Positions 5,981-8,210 of a stretch of 8,210 nt of DNA are shown piece by piece. Below the pieces are notes generated by a model. It searched no databases and was not told the DNA's origin. It worked only from the letters and a program-made list of their open reading frames with translations. The stretch spans positions 1 to 8,210 of the forward strand of contig CAZGRL010000142.1 in the NCBI GenBank assembly GCA_964528155.1, read 5' to 3'. Numbering within the stretch: position 1 is the first letter of the stretch; each line of letters opens with the position of its first letter. Source of the DNA: G001797105 sp964528155. GTDB lineage: Bacteria > Chloroflexota > Anaerolineae > Anaerolineales > E44-bin32. The translations under genes were made by a program, and so were the position numbers.

Positions 5981-6568
5981 TTGTTGGATCTGCTGAAGCA
6001 GGCCCTCATGGCGGATGGGCTGATCGCGGTTGCCGAGGGAAGATCCCCGGCCGGAAGCGAGGATCTCGATGCCGAGAATGCGGCTCTGTACAACGAGTAT
6101 CACGACAAGTCCTGGGATGAGGTGCGCAAGCTGGCATTGGATACTCTTCATGAGGTCGTAGCACGGGTCGAGAGCCTCGGGGAGCAAGATCTTACGAGCG
6201 GCGCGAGATTCTTCCCCTGGCAGACAGAACGACCGCTGTGGCGACTCATCGTCGGGAGCGGCTACCTTCATCCGATCGGGCACATGGCCGAGTTCCATCG
6301 AAACCGAGGGAACCGAGTTTCAGCGGGAAGGATGATCGGGGAGATGGCCAGATCCATGGTGGGCCTTGACGAAGGTCTGGCATGGCAAGGGGAAGTGAAG
6401 TGCAGTCTGGCCTGTCACTATTCCTTGCTGGAAGATAAGGTGAAAGCTATTCGCCTGCTACACGAATCACTCGGATTGAATCCCGGGCTCGTGGATTCGG
6501 CGAAGGAAGATCCGGACCTGGACGACATCCGGGACGAACCGGAGTATCAGGCGATCTTCAAGCGATAG
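5981..6568 (+). CDS. DinB/ClbS-like protein with TPR-like tail, apparently lacking its N-terminal helices
   Basis: A 195-aa product if translation starts at TTG 5981, which has a strong AAAGGGGAG ribosome binding site ending 7 nt upstream; ATG 6008 is an alternative. The pattern of acidic loop, LYNEYHDKSWDEVRKLALDTLHEV, ESLGEQDLT, RFFPWQTERPLWRLIVGSGYLHPIGHMAEFH resembles the middle and end of DinB/ClbS/DfsB-type four-helix bundle proteins. His97 and His101 match the family's HxxxH metal-site pair. The tail (about 140-195; LACHYSLL, KAIRLLHESLGLNPGLVD, DPDLDDIRDEPEYQAIF) is a TPR-like unit often joined to such proteins. A full-length relative would have roughly 40-50 more residues at the N-terminus, including the first metal-binding His. 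That part is absent, so the gene may be a 5'-deleted relic or a variant with a new start. Family members include putative metal-dependent hydrolases and thiol transferases; the activity here is unknown. Confidence 0.6.
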   Translation: MLDLLKQALMADGLIAVAEGRSPAGSEDLDAENAALYNEYHDKSWDEVRKLALDTLHEVVARVESLGEQDLTSGARFFPWQTERPLWRLIVGSGYLHPIGHMAEFHRNRGNRVSAGRMIGEMARSMVGLDEGLAWQGEVKCSLACHYSLLEDKVKAIRLLHESLGLNPGLVDSAKEDPDLDDIRDEPEYQAIFKR

Positions 6569-6644
6569 GTTCCCGAAGAACGCGACCCGCTTCCTGACAT
6601 CTCCCCTGGCGATGACCCGGGACTCCCTTGCGGACGCAGGCTGG

Positions 6645-6680
6645 CTGGCCGGCCCATGCCGCCCTGGAATGTTCGGCCAG
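6645..6680. repeat. Inverted repeat in the convergent intergenic region
   Basis: CTGGCCG (6645-6651) and CGGCCAG (6674-6680) form a perfect 7-bp stem around a 22-nt loop, between two convergent genes. No T-run follows on either strand, so a terminator role is possible but weak. Confidence 0.35.
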
Positions 6681-6682
6681 AT

Positions 6683-6704
6683 TGCCTGCGGCAAGGTGCA
6701 GGCA
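6683..6704. repeat. Second inverted repeat in the convergent intergenic region
   Basis: TGCCTGC (6683-6689) and GCAGGCA (6698-6704) form a perfect 7-bp stem with an 8-nt loop, followed by more GGCAGG-like units up to about 6719. It may serve both converging genes as a factor-dependent terminator or mRNA-stabilising hairpin. Confidence 0.4.
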
Positions 6705-6802
6705 GGACAGGCAGGCCAGTGGAGTCCCGGAAGAAAGCGGCGGACCCAGGCAGCCGCTCCGCGACCCTGCACCGAATCGTCGTTCCCCTTAGGTGTGAGC
6801 GG

Positions 6803-8210
6803 TTAACAAAGTCGACTCAACATCACCTCTGCTTCAGCGCGTGCCGCCGTCTCCAGGTGGCCCGGCGCACCAGGCTTCTCTCTCCAGCGCCGCTCCAGCG
6901 AAAACCCATCGAGAACGCCCTCCAGCAATGGCAGGAACTGCCACACGCGTTTGGCTCGGATCATCCAATCCCACATCGGCTCGAACTTCTTCCACCCCCC
7001 GGCATAGGCCACGTGCCGCAACCCCTGAAGCGCGGTCGGCTTGGTCGAAGCACCGCGCAGGATGGAACCCCACCGGTAGAAGTCCTTGTACGCGCGTCGG
7101 TAGCCCGCCTCCAGGACCTTGCCGCTCATTCGGGCCGGAATGAACACGGCGTGGCGGGTGTCGTACAGATCCCAATTCCAGTTCTTGATCCGGCCTTCCC
7201 GTTCCATCCGATGATGCAATGCGGTCCCCGGATAAGGTGTCAGGATGTGAAACGTGGCGGTCTCCACCCCCTGGCGGATCGCCCAATCCACCGTCCGCTC
7301 GAAAACCGTCTCGTCGTCGTCGTCCATGCCGAAGACGAAGCTGGCGTTGACCATCACACCCAGATCGTGCAGACGCCGGATGGCCATCCCGTAATCGTGA
7401 TTCAGATTGTGCGCCTTGTGCTGCGCTTGCAGGTTGTTGGGATCGAGAGTCTCAAACCCTACGAACAGGCTGCGAAGTCCGCAGGCGGCCGCCTTCTCCA
7501 GCAGTCCCGGCCTGAGCACCGACTGGACCGTAGCGGCGGCTTGCCAAAGGCGACCCATCCCGCGCATGCCGTCGAAAAGCGCCGAGGCAAATCGCACGTT
7601 CCCGAACAGATGATCGTCCAGGAAGTACAGATGCCTCCCCGGCAGCCGATTGATCTCGCTCAGCGCCTCGTCGACGGTCTGCGTGTAGAACGACGTTCCG
7701 CTGGAATAGAAGCTGTCCTTGTAGCAGAAGTCACAATGATGCGGACATCCGCGCGAGACGACGATGGAGTTGGGTACGAGGTACAGGTGACGTTGGATCA
7801 GATCCCGCCGGATGGGCGGCAGTCCCGCCAGGGATCGCGCGACCGATGTGTAAACCCTCTGAGGCGCGCCGCGCCGGAAACCTGCCAGGAACGCCGGCCA
7901 GGTGTCTTCGCCTGGCCCAATGAAGATGGTATCGGCATGCGCCGCCGCCTCATCCGGCAGCGAAGTCACATGCAGACCGCCCAGGCAAACGTACGCGCCT
8001 TTGCTCCTGTAGTGATCGGCGATCTGATAGGCGCGATGGGCCGAGGTGATGTAGACCTGGATGACGACGAGGTCGGGTTCATCGTCGAGATCGAGCAATT
8101 CCACGTGCTCGTCTTGTATCGTGACCTCATCGTCAGGATTCAGGTAGCCCGCAACCGTCGCCAGCCCCAACGGGGGGAACAGGGAGTACTTGATCGGCCT
8201 CCAGAACGGG
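6803..8210 (-). CDS. B12-binding radical SAM protein, 5' end outside the window
   Basis: The visible part is about 469 codons on the minus strand. In-frame coding continues to the window edge, with PFWRPIKYSLFPP read upstream of the TTG at 8168-8170, so that codon is internal and the true start lies past 8210. The order is a cobalamin-binding (Rossmann-like) domain with GGLHVTSLPDEA and FIGPGEDTW, then a radical SAM barrel with CPHHCDFC (CxxxCxxC, about 7724-7747) for the 4Fe-4S cluster, LDDHLFGN, LFVGFETLD and TPYPGTALHHRME, then a basic C-terminal extension. Such enzymes use S-adenosylmethionine and often cobalamin for methylations or ring-forming reactions on lipids, cofactors or natural products; the substrate cannot be deduced. 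It converges with the DinB-like gene across a 234-bp gap. The cluster cysteines are intact, so it is probably functional. Confidence 0.9.
   Translation of the reverse strand, partial: PFWRPIKYSLFPPLGLATVAGYLNPDDEVTIQDEHVELLDLDDEPDLVVIQVYITSAHRAYQIADHYRSKGAYVCLGGLHVTSLPDEAAAHADTIFIGPGEDTWPAFLAGFRRGAPQRVYTSVARSLAGLPPIRRDLIQRHLYLVPNSIVVSRGCPHHCDFCYKDSFYSSGTSFYTQTVDEALSEINRLPGRHLYFLDDHLFGNVRFASALFDGMRGMGRLWQAAATVQSVLRPGLLEKAAACGLRSLFVGFETLDPNNLQAQHKAHNLNHDYGMAIRRLHDLGVMVNASFVFGMDDDDETVFERTVDWAIRQGVETATFHILTPYPGTALHHRMEREGRIKNWNWDLYDTRHAVFIPARMSGKVLEAGYRRAYKDFYRWGSILRGASTKPTALQGLRHVAYAGGWKKFEPMWDWMIRAKRVWQFLPLLEGVLDGFSLERRWREKPGAPGHLETAARAEAEVMLSRLC

Noticed and set aside
5588..6298. 236-codon minus-strand open frame over the DinB-like gene
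   Set aside because: It is antisense to the tail of the GH127-like gene and to the DinB-like gene, both of which show family motifs. Its own translation shows none.
8168..8170. TTG at 8168-8170 as the true start of the radical SAM gene
   Set aside because: Coding continues upstream in frame with the family-typical KYSLFPP to the window edge, so the codon is internal.
1..8210. CRISPR array, tRNA or rRNA genes, or a defence island
   Set aside because: No regularly spaced direct repeats, no tRNA-like cloverleaf or rRNA sequence, and no recognised defence genes were seen on either strand.

Overview
The window (8,210 bp, GC-rich) looks like chromosomal DNA from an uncultured or environmental bacterium, most likely of the Chloroflexota (Anaerolineae-like). 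The basis is resemblance from memory: the style of the PknB-type kinase N-terminus, a DinB-like protein with a TPR-like tail, and a 'YSLFPPLGLATVAGYL'-type B12-binding radical SAM protein. No taxonomic marker gene is present, so this is a moderate-confidence inference.

Layout. (1) Positions 55-1314 hold a full-length IS3-family insertion sequence on the minus strand. It has orfA, orfB, an A7 slippery site for -1 frameshifting and 26-bp imperfect terminal inverted repeats. The orfB frame has no stop inside the element and ends in flanking DNA, and no target duplication is visible. (2) Positions 1315-1886 show no convincing gene but contain two neighbouring hairpins built from alternating copies of one 6-bp motif, upstream of the kinase. 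(3) Positions 1887-3761 encode a membrane Ser/Thr protein kinase with a cytoplasmic catalytic domain, one membrane span and an exported WDG-repeat, propeller-like domain. (4) A 124-bp gap contains a perfect 10-bp-stem hairpin. (5) Positions 3886-5712 encode a Tat-exported lipoprotein resembling GH127 / DUF1680 beta-L-arabinofuranosidases, with the Glu-x-Cys and Cys-Cys signature in place. (6) After about 270 bp without a gene, positions 5981-6568 encode a DinB/ClbS-like protein that appears to lack the N-terminal part of its fold. (7) A 234-bp convergent gap with small hairpins follows. (8) A minus-strand B12-binding radical SAM gene runs off the right edge; its true start lies outside the window.

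How the genes relate. The kinase and the GH127-like gene are co-directional and 124 bp apart, and both products act at or outside the membrane. That allows, but does not prove, a surface sensing plus glycan-degradation pair. The DinB-like and radical SAM genes show no clear link to them. No CRISPR array, tRNA, rRNA or recognised defence system was seen. The window mostly holds identifiable families; the main oddities are the borrowed stop codon of the IS, the alternating hairpins, the propeller-bearing kinase and the shortened DinB-like gene.
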